NCBI GenBank assembly: GCA_037127315.1
Contig: JBBBDQ010000443.1
Coordinates: 89,501-153,500 of the forward strand
Reading direction: 5' to 3'
Source: Ascarosepion bandense
Taxonomy: Eukaryota; Mollusca; Cephalopoda; Sepiida; Sepiidae
Length of the DNA: 64,000 nt
The notes under the pieces are model-generated. The model worked only from the letters and a program-made list of their open reading frames with translations. It ran no database searches and was not told where the DNA came from. The position numbers were made by a program, and so were the translations under genes. This document shows positions 55,065 to 64,000 of this stretch, one piece after another. Every line of letters begins with the position of its first letter. Position 1 is the stretch's first letter.

Positions 55065-56966
55065 TACAATGCCCCGCAAAAATTGACAACACATTACAAA
55101 AAACTTGGGGGGGGGGGTATTTGTAATAGAGTTACATTAATTGAACTTTTACTGTTCGTAGGACATAAATTTAGGTATTCAGTAAAACAACTGGATGTTT
55201 TTTTTTTAAAAAACTAAAAAATTATCCAACAAAGAAAAACCGGTAATTAGTAACTCAAAAGTTTACAACACTTTTTATATCTATTTATATAAAAGTGTTC
55301 AAATTTTACTAGAATGTTCCAAATTAGGACAGGGTTGTTTTTTCAGAAAATTCCATATTAATTTTATGATTACTTTTAAGAATGAACAAAAGTATTGCAT
55401 CATGGGGAAAAGCAAAATATTTGATCAAGATCTCTATAAATGTATTGTTGAGCTTCATACAAATGGACTTGGTTATAGGAAGGTATCTAGTCAGTTAAAC
55501 GTGCCATTGAGTTTAGTTGGTAAGATAGTTCAACACTGGAAGACGTGTCATTTCATTCATTCCCACCCCCAAAAGCTTTGGCCGTCCTAGAAAGGTAATG
55601 GAACGACGTACGGCAAGATTATTGGCAAGAAAATTTGGCAATGAGCACTGAGTTACGCTTAAAGAAGTTCAGAGAGGACTAAGAGTACGTGGAGCAAAAG
55701 TGAGTATGGATACACTAAATAATTAACTTCATCAACATGACATCTTTTCGATGACTTCAAGGAAAATCATTTATTACGTGAAAAGATGTTCTTGCTAGAA
55801 TAGATTTTGCAAATCTGCAGCATTTTAGGAAAATGTACTACGGTTAGATGAAACAAAAATTGAACTTTTTGGCAGAAATGCTGTGGTAAATATCTGGAGA
55901 AAGAAAGGTACAGAAATTTCACTGAAGACTACTAACCCAACAGTAAAATATGGAGGCAGATGAATCAATTGCTTTAGTGCACAAGTAAACCTGTGTTAAA
56001 TCTTTAATTTTAACATACTTAAAAAAAAAAAATTTGTATGAATAAGATTTATACCAAATTTGTTTTCCATGCTTTTGGCCAGATACTAAATCCTCAGTTG
56101 TTGGCGGCTCCTAAAGTGCTGATAAGGTGTTGACAGCTGTGATAACAAAGCTACCATAATTGAGGAATGCTTTTTGAAACATTTTTCAAGCAGAAAGCAA
56201 ATAATTTTTGTTTCAAGTCAACCTAAAGTAAGTTTAAATTTGGTAATTTGAAGAAAATAATGTGTCAGCGAGGTGTATTTTATTTTTGGAAGATTTTTTA
56301 AAATTGAGAACTGGCTTCTATTTACAATCAATGAAAAAATGGCGAAAAATTTAAAATTTAAAATTTTAAAAAAAAAGTGAAAAAAAAAAAAAAAAAAAAA
56401 GGATAAATGAAGTATATAATAAGGACATTTTGGAGAGAAACTTATATCAGAGTGCACATTCACTGGGCTTGAGACCAAGTTGAGTCTTTTAACAAGACAA
56501 CGATCCTAAACATTCTGCAAAGCTTACAAAATTATGGTTAAGCTCAACTAGAATAGACGTTCTAAAATTATTCTCACGAATCTTCAGATCTCAATCTGAT
56601 TGAAAATTTATGAAGAAAGCTGAAACTGAGAATTCAATGAAGGAATCCACAAAACCTGCATGAACTAAAAAAAATTATTTTGTGAAGAATGAAAAAAAAG
56701 AAAATTAGCCAAGAAACAATCAAGAAATTCATAGGGTACGACTAAATGCCTACATGCAGTAATTAGCAATAACTGTTATGCTAGGAAATATTAATAGCGG
56801 ATTTAATTCTTCATGGGATGTTTTTATTGATTATTTTTTTAAAATCTGTTTGACTAAAGGCTTAAATATATTTATTATTAGCAGTAAAAGTTTTATTAAA
56901 CTGTGTTAGAAATATCTAAAGAAACATATTTTTTTAATGTGTTGTAAACTTTTGGATAGTACTGTA
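55065..56966 (+). mobile_element. Tc1-like transposon, degenerate
   Basis: The left end TACAATGCCCCGCAAAAATT...ACAACACATTA and the right end (reverse complement TACAGTACTATCCAAAAGTT...ACAACACATTA) are inverted repeats with TA on both sides. The transposase starts at 55402 (MGKSKIFDQDLYKCIVELHT, NGLGYRKVSSQL, VGKIVQHWK: the N-terminal helix-turn-helix). It later shows LRLDETKIELFGRNAV near 55850 with catalytic Asp, and QDNDPKHSAKLTKLW near 56500 with the second Asp. Several stops and extra sequence (about 55990-56450) separate these blocks, so the 1.9-kb copy is dead. Confidence 0.9.
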
Positions 56967-57490
56967 TATAAGCAAAGTTGGAAAATATTTCAAAATATTT
57001 AACAAATTAGTTATATTCATGTTAAAAGAGGCCCATGTAACTCCCCATATTATGGTGCAACCTATCTGTGAATCAACTACAAATACCCACTTTGACAAAA
57101 CCAAACTTATTGTTTGTTATACATCTTTTACTGTGTGGGCGTTTGTTCAAATGCAATAGAACACAGGAGAGAAAATGTAGATAAAAATCAGTAAATGGTA
57201 CTTTGGATTAGCAATAAGTAATTTTCCTCACCCACACACACCAGCACATTTACCAGATAAACATATATAATTAAGGCACAAAAATGCCTATTTACTGTGT
57301 TATGCATACAAGAATATATCACACAGCTGAAGAGAAATGTGACATTTTAAATTTTGCATGGGTTCATGTATGTATCAGTGAAACTTATTGTGCTTGCATA
57401 GATCAAGAGAGGGATAAAAGTTATACCACTATTAAATAGTCTCAGACATGGGTTTTTGATATTTAAAACAAACCAAGATTGCTGCCCTAA
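56967..57490. other. No gene recognised
   Basis: Unique AT-rich sequence. Confidence 0.45.
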
Positions 57491-57690
57491 TCTCCAAATG
57501 GATCTTTTCTGGAATGGAGTGTTTTACACCCAACAAAAACCAAACAGTCAGCCCTCGTTCACCCCAGATTGTGCTGGAGTTATAGCTCACAGGAATCACT
57601 CCCTCAATATCTATCACAAGGAGTGGAATAGTCTGGCCCTTACATTTTTCAGATCTATATAAACTACTCTTTAACATAACCCTCTACATT
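57490..57690 (+). pseudogene. CR1/Jockey-like LINE fragment
   Basis: KPNSQPSFTPDCAGVIAHRN then HSLNIYHKE matches the PWFTPxCAxAIAHRNHxF(H/N)IY segment between endonuclease and RT. About 60 codons. Confidence 0.6.
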
Positions 57691-57834
57691 GAGTGCAGCC
57701 CCCCCCCACCCCCCCGGGCATGTACAGTTTACTTACTATAAAAAAATGAAAATTCATTTGAGATCAAATGTAAATCAGGAGTGATTATCAAGAAGCCATT
57801 TGTCCCAACCACTATCAAAAAATTAATATTGAAA

Positions 57835-58240
57835 ACAAGGGTCAATTGATAATTGAGGTCTCCAATTCTATAAAACAAGATTTAGACCAGATAGAATAAT
57901 GAAACTGGTATCAAAATGAAGGAAATTTATTTCTAATCAAAATTACAGGGATCAATTGATAAGTAAAGTCTCTAATCCTAGAAAACAAGATTTAGACCAG
58001 ATAGAATAATGAAACTGGTATCAAAATGAAGGAAATTTATTTCTAATCAAAATTACAGGGATCAATTGATAAGTAAAGCTTCCAATTCTATAAATCAAGT
58101 TTTAGACCAGATAGCATTATAAAATTAGTATGAAAATGAAAGAAATTTATTTTTCAAAATGTAGAGGGTTGATTTATAAATAAGGTCTCTAATTCTATAA
58201 AAATAAATTTTAGACCAGATAAAATAAGGATATCAAAATA
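57835..58240. repeat. 110-bp tandem repeat, about 4 copies
   Basis: TTTAGACCAGATAGAATAAT starts at 57881, 57991, 58101 and (diverged) 58208. The middle two units are almost identical. Confidence 0.93.
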
Positions 58241-58249
58241 GTAGAAATT

Positions 58250-58560
58250 CTTTTCAAATTTGCTTCTAGATATTTCAATATAGACACCAGTTAGTGCAAC
58301 ACATTTTTACAAACATATCTACTTTTTTCATTTTATCACTGAAAAAAGTTTCTGGTTTCCTTTTGATACAACTGCATGCAGTGACTAACTTTAGATGAAC
58401 AACGCTGACTTTTAATGCCACTTTTAATTTTAGGTCTAACCAAATCAGATGGTGCTAAACGGGGGATTTTTGGAGAGTGTGCAGTAAGCATCAGTTTTGG
58501 CTTCTCTTCTGTTTGAGCTATTTACTAACTACAAAGCAGCTTTGCATTATTGAGAGGCAA
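58250..58560 (-). pseudogene. Mariner-type transposase C-terminal relic
   Basis: In shifting minus-strand frames: LAPSDLVRPKIKSGIKSQRC, then LYQKETRNFFSDKMKKVDMF and VKMCCTNWCLY. This resembles the APSDYxLFPKLK...YDKCxxxxGxYIE end of mariner transposases. Weak. Confidence 0.45.
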
Positions 58561-58864
58561 AAGCATTTTCTATTCAGGCACTTATTCTGTGGAGGCATTG
58601 TTCATGTACTCACAAGGTTTTACAATATCATATCAAATTAACCGTCATTCCCTCTGACAGAAAATCTATACAAGTGATTACTTGATCACTGCTCAAATAA
58701 CAAACATGCTATTCGAAGCTGTCACACAGTAAACTGACATTAAACGTATTTGAATAGAACTTTATATACTATTGAAAACATGTTCAAACATGTTTCTGTT
58801 TTCACCAATATCAGTGTCATTGGCAGAGTTTAGAACAGTGACTATCTCACCTGCAGGGTGGCAA

Positions 58865-59040
58865 AACCTTGCTTTCCAAAGGGGCCACCTTCCCTGGTCG
58901 AACCTCGCTTTCCAAAGGGGCCACCTTCCCTGGTCGAACCTCGCTTTCCAAAGGGGCCACCTTCCCTGGTCGAACCTCGCTTTCCAAAGGGGCCACCTTC
59001 CGTGGTCGAACCTCGCTTTCCAAAGGGGCCACCCTCTGTC
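58865..59040. repeat. 36-bp GC-rich tandem repeat, 5 copies
   Basis: The unit CCTCGCTTTCCAAAGGGGCC plus ACCTTCCCTGGTCGAA; the last units have single-base changes. Being 12 codons long, it opens all frames in both directions; not a gene. Confidence 0.97.
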
Positions 59041-59054
59041 GTAAATATGTGCAA

Positions 59055-59475
59055 ATTCTGATATAAACTAAGCTTTCATCTACATTTTTTTCCAATTTTG
59101 ATATAAACAAGACATGTTTACGAGTTTTATTTTTTGACTGTTATGAACTGAACCTATAGTTCTAGTGTAAACAGAACTGATAACTGCTTTACCTGACTCT
59201 AGCATAAACCGGATATAACTTTGCTTTTTATTTCAACTCTGGTTTAAACTAGATATGTTTCTCCATTTTTCTCTTGACTCTGGTATAAACTGGATCCATC
59301 TTTACTTTTTCCCCCTGACTTAAGTATAAACTGAATCTATATATACTTTTTCTCCCTGACTGGCATAAACCAGACCTTTCTCTACTTCTGACGACCCTCC
59401 CCACTATCTTTGTTTTAAAACTCTGGTATAAACTGGACCTATTTGTAATTCCCCCCACCCCACCCCGCCTCGGAC
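59055..59475. repeat. Degenerate tandem repeats, about 40-60 bp
   Basis: TCTGGTATAAACTGGACCTA-like blocks followed by T/C-rich spacers recur about eight times with strong drift. Confidence 0.75.
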
Positions 59476-59659
59476 ACTGGTATCAAGAAGATTTACATTT
59501 ACTTTTATTCTACCTCTTGTGTCTTGGGACTATGATGTAAATCTCATGAACTTTTCAACAGTTTTTAGTTAATACTTTTGTCTTGTAATAGTTAAGTTAA
59601 TAGTTAATTTAGTTTATAAAATCTATACACAAGTGTAAGAACTAGTAACACTTACATTG

Positions 59660-59785
59660 TTATAGCATTCTTGCCTGGCTGTGCCGAGCCATTTTGGGGA
59701 AAAATAGTAAATAGCCATTGACTGGACATTTACTATGACCGTAAAAGCACTAGTGGTGATTTGTCAGGAGTGCTACCATTTTAAT
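59660..59785 (+). repeat. Family D copy
   Basis: TTGCCTGGCTGTGCCGAGCC, AAAAATAGTAAATAGCCATT and AGTGCTACCATTT match 46844-46975. Confidence 0.55.
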
Positions 59786-59814
59786 TTCAATGGTATATTT
59801 TGCATTAAGCAATT

Positions 59815-60060
59815 AATCTTTTTTATGGCTTAATCTTTGTAGGTTATTTAAAGCCAGAAAATATTTTTACACTAAGAATTTTTGAAATAATGATTTTTTA
59901 CTGATATAAGTCCTACTAATAAACCCATAGCTGGGGGAGAAAATATGGATTCAAGGGCATTTGTGTGTAAGTGAATATAACAAACCCAACTGGAATTGAA
60001 ACTCAGCTCTACGATTGTCATTTTCTTATCCATTATATCAACTGTACATCCAATCTTACA
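59815..60060 (-). mobile_element. Composite SINE body (5S-tRNA family)
   Basis: Minus strand: tRNA-like region with GAGCTGAGTTTCAATTCCAG, body CCCCCAGCTATGGGTTTATT, then GGCTTTAAATAACCTAC and AAGATTAAGCCATAAAA tail. The 5S head lies at 60061-60175. Confidence 0.85.
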
Positions 60061-60175
60061 GCACCTGATATTCCTAAGTGGTCACCCATCTAGGTATCGA
60101 CCAGGCACAACATTGCTTAACTTTGGGGATTGCAGGAGAAACAATGTTTTAACTCAATATGGCATAAGCCAGGAC
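60061..60175 (-). repeat. 5S rRNA-like head of the composite SINE
   Basis: Minus strand: GCCATATTGAGTTAAAACAT, CCCAAAGTTAAGCAATGTTG, GCCTGGTCGATACCTAGATG, GGTGACCACTTAGGAATATC, AGGTGCTGTAAG. More diverged than the 35.2-kb copy. Confidence 0.88.
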
Positions 60176-60249
60176 ACTCTGCAGCACAAACTAAGTTAAA
60201 CTACACCCCACAACACAGAATATAATAAAAATTCACCATAAAACACGTT

Positions 60250-60710
60250 TATTTTATTTTATTACAGGTTATCAACCCATTCCAGATTATTCAAAGCCAG
60301 AAAATATTTTTAGATTGTAAACATTTTTGTAAGGGCAGATAATAAAGATTTAATGATAAAAGTCAAAATCATGCTTGGGAGAAAAAGGTGCCTTCATGTC
60401 TTTCCAAAGAGATTTGCACATAAGTGAATCCTGCTGGGTAGCACACATTTTCGTAATAAAAATTTATCGTAAATAATCAGGCCGATAGATATAAATATAA
60501 GAATACTGTTTAATTAAAAACAGAATATCTACTTAAATACGAGTATCGGTAAAAATAATGTTCAAAATAATTCATTACACATAAGTGAATATAACAAAAC
60601 CAACTAGAATTGGAATCACTCTCCAATGCACAATTCTGAGCCATTATCCATTATACCATCCAAACTTACAGTACTTGGTATACCCAAGCAGTCAACCATC
60701 AGAAATGTGA
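60250..60710 (-). mobile_element. Composite SINE, interrupted, with a 5S stub
   Basis: The body pieces at 60250-60440 and 60572-60665 are separated by about 130 bp of other sequence (60440-60571). The head retains only the end of the 5S module: the minus strand of 60660-60705 reads GGTTGACTGCTTGGGTATAC, CAAGTACTGTAAG. Confidence 0.78.
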
Positions 60711-61075
60711 AAAAAGAAATAATGAAATTGGGGACAATACTCAGTGATATTTCAGTGTTATCTTTGCACACAAGTGACCTCAGTAACTTTAATGGTAGTA
60801 ATAACCAGTGAGATAATTTAATAGACAATTAATATCATTAATGTTATCTTGATTCATTGGTAGACAGTCACATTATAGAACTTTATTTCCTGAATGTTTC
60901 AGAAGGTTCTGTTGACCAGCGGGAAAATTATTCTTACTTTTTTTTAAAAGCCTATATTTTTGGTAAATTTCTTTAAATTCTTATGGTATATAGTCCATTG
61001 TAAAAGAATGGGCTTATGGGATTCTGAGAGTGAAGAAAAGAAAAAAAAAAAAATGAACAACAAAAAAAAAACAAA
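60711..61075. other. No gene recognised
   Basis: Unique AT-rich sequence ending in A-rich and TA tracts. Confidence 0.45.
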
Positions 61076-61113
<38 letters not shown>

Positions 61114-61118
<5 letters not shown>

Positions 61119-61582
61119 TATTTATAAATGGAACTTTGTGTGTGTATATCCGTTACCTATAGACTCCGAAACGGCTGAACCGATTTTCTTGAAAATTTAC
61201 ACAGTTGTACTATAAGCTAGGTTTTGTGCCGACGTACCCCCGATAAATATCGAAAATCAATTATCGAAAAAATCAGGTTATAGAAGGAGTGGACCGATTT
61301 TAATCAAAGTTGATGCACTCATAGACAAAGACAAGAAATGTTGTTCAGAAGTTTCAAGGTTGCAGTTCTTACAATAGTGCAGAAAATTTGATATCGATGT
61401 CAGGAAATAAAAATTTGACTTACATCCATTCATTTTTCTTTCAGTCTACGGTTTCGCTTTAACTGGAAACAACTATTGCTTTTTAGTCTTTAGTGTCAAC
61501 GTCCAAAGAAACTGAGCTCCAGGACCATGGATTAGTTTTAAAGCTTTCATTACACCTGAGCAACGCTGGGCTATACTGCTAG
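61114..61582 (+). mobile_element. Helitron-like non-autonomous element, copy 3 (shorter)
   Basis: Starts TAAACTTATTTATAAATGGA directly at the end of a TA tract (the TC start has been lost) and ends GGGCTATACTGCTAG before T. It lacks the microsatellite interior of copies 1 and 2. Confidence 0.8.
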
Positions 61583-61604
61583 TCTGTCATATTTATCTGC
61601 AAAC

Positions 61605-62049
61605 TTGTGTAAAGAATTTATTGAATTAATGGAACAACAGATTCTTTTTACTTTTCTTGAAAAAGTAAAAAAGTTAAAGTATTATTCAAGTGTGGATTCC
61701 ACTCTAGACACCTCATACAAAGATCAATTGACATTTACTGGCCGATACATTAAAGGCTGTGAGCCTGTGAAATGTTTCCTCCCCATCTTTTCCCACGGAG
61801 CAAAAGATCTAACAGACATTGTTGTGAATTTTCTTAATGAGAACACAATTCTATAATCAAACTGCTGTAGTCAGTCATATAATACCTCATATGTCTGAAC
61901 AATATACTGGATTGCATACCCAGATTCATCAATTCAATAAGCTTGCTATCTATGTTCTCTGCTGGACGCATCCTGAACTTAGTGGGAGTAAAAGCAGCAG
62001 AGTGTTTGTTGTTTACAGACTAAAATTCTTTGACTTTGTTCAGTATCTG
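61605..62049 (+). pseudogene. hAT-like (DUF4371/ZMYM-type) transposase fragment
   Basis: The first frame reads DTSYKDQLTFTGRYIKGCEP, then FSHGAKDLTDIVVNFLNEN; after a frameshift near 61845 it continues with SQSYN-like, then TGLHTQIHQFNKLAIYVLCW and FFDFVQYLCN. This is the order of the hAT RNase H-like region in DUF4371 proteins (…GKDLTDxVxxxLxENGIxIxxCRSQSYDNxSNMSGxYxGLxA…). The start and C-terminus are missing. A solo LTR cuts the right end. Confidence 0.75.
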
Positions 62050-62448
62050 TGTAATATAACAATCTCCAACAATCTCAACAATCTCGTTGAAAGGAACGGA
62101 TGTCGTTTGACCTTATTTCCGGCAGCAGCGGAAATGGCTACAGAGGCAAACAGAACAGGTGTCTCTGAGAATTACGTAGGCGTGCGTGGGCGAGGCAAAA
62201 CCGGAAGAAAAAGTCCCGGTTCTGGAAGATTATAAAAAGACCTCGGCACACGGATTCGCCAGTAGAGGAGCAACAGAGATCGGCCGGTGAAGAGAGACAC
62301 AGCAGATAAGACTACACTCCCGTCAACCCATTAGAAGCGCGCTCTCTCAATTCTCTGTTCCCTATTCTACACGGTTCATCGTCATTAATAAAAATATAAC
62401 TTTATATTTTTATATATATGCGTGTTTGTTGTTTGTCGATATATAACA
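62050..62448 (+). mobile_element. Solo LTR, 399 bp, in the hAT fragment
   Basis: The termini TGTAATATAACA and ATATATAACA are flanked by TCTG on both sides (62046-62049 and 62449-62452). The GC-rich middle has a TATA-type box (GATTATAAAAAGACC near 62229) and a downstream AATAAAAATA signal near 62385, which sets the plus orientation. The frame 61837-62235 runs into it by chance. Confidence 0.8.
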
Positions 62449-62452
62449 TCTG

Positions 62453-63128
62453 TATTTTGTGTTGGTTCTATTTATCCCTGACTATGACCATACCAGACTG
62501 ATTTTTTTACAATTTACCTGTTAAGAAATGATTGAATCTGAGGAATTTTGTTGCAAGTTAAACAGCTGTGTATAGCATCAGATTTATACAAAAATTTTGG
62601 TCTTTGAAATCTTTTTATGCAATATTTCATCTTTCAAGGTGACAAAACAAAAATAGAAACAAATTTTAGAAGTATAATTAGGTTTTTCATGAGCAAAACT
62701 CACTTGCCAATGATAAACCCAAATTTCAGAACATTTGTATAAAGTTCTGGTTAACACTTGAGTTCTCTCAATGAAGCAATAAAGAAAAGAATTTCAGCAT
62801 GTAAAGTGACCTATATTCAATAAAGTGTTAACATTACCATGGCAGCATAATGGATTATATACAATGGAGGAAAATCTGTCATTTTTAAATGTTCAGTGAC
62901 ATAAGCTTTATATAATATTACAGAACAAATACACAATTATCTTTGAGGGCAGGAATTTTTGTGAGGTCAATTTACAAGTCTACCAAGAGGTTTCTGATCA
63001 AAATGTTTCATTTAGAAGTAAGAATTATGACATAAACATACTATTTTTGTTTATTCATATGCAATCAGAAAATTTGAGGCTATTTGTAACAATTTTTAAT
63101 TTTCAATAATTAGAATTCATAACGAATG
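62453..63128. other. No gene recognised
   Basis: AT-rich sequence. BARD1 exon 1 was specifically looked for and not found here. Confidence 0.45.
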
Positions 63129-63423
63129 ATGTATATTTTTTATATATCCCGGGAGGGGATAATCAGGGAAAAGAATAGTGCAAGAATAATACTTAACACT
63201 GAAGATGGATTATAAGAGATTTATTATACCACAGTACAATAAACCAATAGACATACAAGAACACCAACGAATAGTAACAGGTATAACAATCAAGTAGAAA
63301 ATGTCTCTACCTAGGACGTATGCGTCCATCTAGTGACGTATGCTCCCGTCTTGCTCTAGTCATAGTCTCTTATAGACCGGACCATATCCATTCCGGGGTA
63401 GGATAGGATATTCCTCTACAACA
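63129..63423 (-). mobile_element. Probable solo LTR
   Basis: Minus strand: starts TGTAGAGGAATATCCTATCC, has GGTCTATAAGAGAC (TATA-type) and GGTATAATAAATCTC (polyadenylation-type), and ends at CCTCCCGGGATAT...ATACA. A target duplication was not found, so the exact ends are uncertain. Confidence 0.55.
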
Positions 63424-63527
63424 ATTTTTATCACAGGTATAATATGAAATTAATGATATATAGCAAAAGTCAGATCCAAAATTGAATATCTTGCTAGTCT
63501 GAGTGGAAAAAGCATGTGATTTTGATT

Positions 63528-63820
63528 AATTTGTTTTTATGGCTTATCAACCCTGAGTTATTTAAAGCTGATACATTTTGGATTGCAAGAATAATTATTT
63601 TCTATTTTTTGCAAGTGAATATTGCATTAGAAAGTTTTTGATCATTACAATTATTTTTCCAGGTACTCTTCAAACCATAGATGGAGGAAGAGATGAATTC
63701 ATATATTTTGCAAGGGTATTTGCACATAAGTGAATGTAACTAACCAAACAGCAATTTGAACTCAGCTCATCAATTTCTCATTTTGAGCCACTATCCACTA
63801 CACCACTGATACATTCAGAA
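63528..63820 (-). mobile_element. Composite-type SINE body without 5S head
   Basis: Minus strand: GTGGTGTAGTGGATAGTGGC (box A region), GAGCTGAGTTCAAATTGC (box B region), a body, then AAATAACTCAGGGTTGATAA and GCCATAAAAAC tail as in the composite SINEs. The 5S part is absent. Confidence 0.8.
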
Positions 63821-64000
63821 AAGTATGTAATGATCATTTCTGAAGAGTTTTAAATCTGTTTATGAATATTGAAATTTCATTCAATTCTTCAGGAAGGAAG
63901 AATGTTATGCAGTTCCTGGTATTCCAGTTTCTGCCTTTTCCTAAAAATTAAAGTTGGGGATCTGTTTATATCAATTCATAACCTTATTTTTCAATCACAA

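Noticed and set aside
58265..58325. Candidate BARD1 exon 1 end (minus strand, Cys-Thr-Asn-Cys before GTGTCT)
   Set aside because: The donor is weak, the upstream residues do not fit the amphipathic helix before the RING, and the same sequence aligns with a mariner transposase C-terminus.
58769..59110. Overlapping Pro/Gly-rich ORFs (for example KGPPSLVEPRFP)
   Set aside because: All frames open because of the 36-bp tandem repeat.

Overview
The window looks like AT-rich, intron- and transposon-dominated animal DNA, most likely from a mollusc and perhaps a cephalopod. That placement is an inference from the repeat style (very long TA microsatellites, abundant tRNA-derived SINEs ending in CTGA repeats) and from a clearly diverged BARD1 gene; I could not search a database. 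I see no bacterial-style operons, CRISPR arrays or functional RNA genes.

One host gene is recognisable. Four exons on the minus strand encode the RING finger, a linker and the first ankyrin repeats of BARD1, the partner of BRCA1 in the nuclear E3 ubiquitin ligase that marks chromatin during homologous-recombination repair. In transcript order the exons are 46021-45965, 41035-40890, 31028-30496 and 1457-1377. All have consensus splice sites, and the reading frame carries through the three introns contained in the window. Exon sizes (57, 146, 533, 81 nt) and phases match, as I remember it, vertebrate BARD1 exons 2-5 (57, 149, 950, 81 nt). Exon 1 was not found and probably lies right of 64000. 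The remaining ankyrin exons and the BRCT exons must lie left of position 1. So nearly the whole window is BARD1 intron, including one of about 29 kb (1458-30495).

The introns are packed with mobile-element debris:
(1) tRNA-derived SINEs throughout.
(2) Composite SINEs with a 5S rRNA-like head joined to the tRNA-like unit (14.3, 35.2, 60.1 and 60.7 kb).
(3) CR1/Jockey-like LINE fragments (0.4, 3.7, 8.4-9.8, 25.4-26.3, 31.2, 44.95-45.6 and 57.5 kb).
(4) RTE-like LINE C-termini on both strands (1.7, 11.6, 18.9, 23.7, 33.4-34.4, 36 and 54.4 kb).
(5) Tc1/mariner pseudogenes of several lineages (31.5, 34.5-35.8, 43.9, 48.3-49.1, 55.1-57.0 and 58.3 kb).
(6) Three Helitron-like elements with TC...CTAG ends between A and T (12.0, 41.2 and 61.1 kb).
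(7) A hAT-like fragment (61.6 kb), a Ty3/Gypsy fragment (4.8 kb) and solo LTRs (40.3 and 62.05 kb; others less certain).
(8) An approximately 500-bp retroposon 'X' in five copies.

The tandem arrays are striking: 73 bp (0.4 kb), 26 bp (13.4 kb), TA/GCACAAAGC (20.8-21.5 kb), 30 bp (36.4 kb), about 35 bp over 1.5 kb (37.8-39.4 kb), 135 bp (44.5 kb), 36 bp (51.85 kb), 110 bp (57.9 kb) and 36 bp (58.9 kb). Several open all reading frames because the unit length is a multiple of three, so the long ORFs there are not genes. Long inverted repeats occur at 12.6, 19.0-19.4, 26.3-26.8, 33.15 and 42.0-43.2 kb.

No coherent new protein-coding system was found. The most interesting material is the modular retroposon biology (5S-tRNA SINE heads, a 3' tail shared between families, an empty-site comparison) and the cluster of fold-back sequences.
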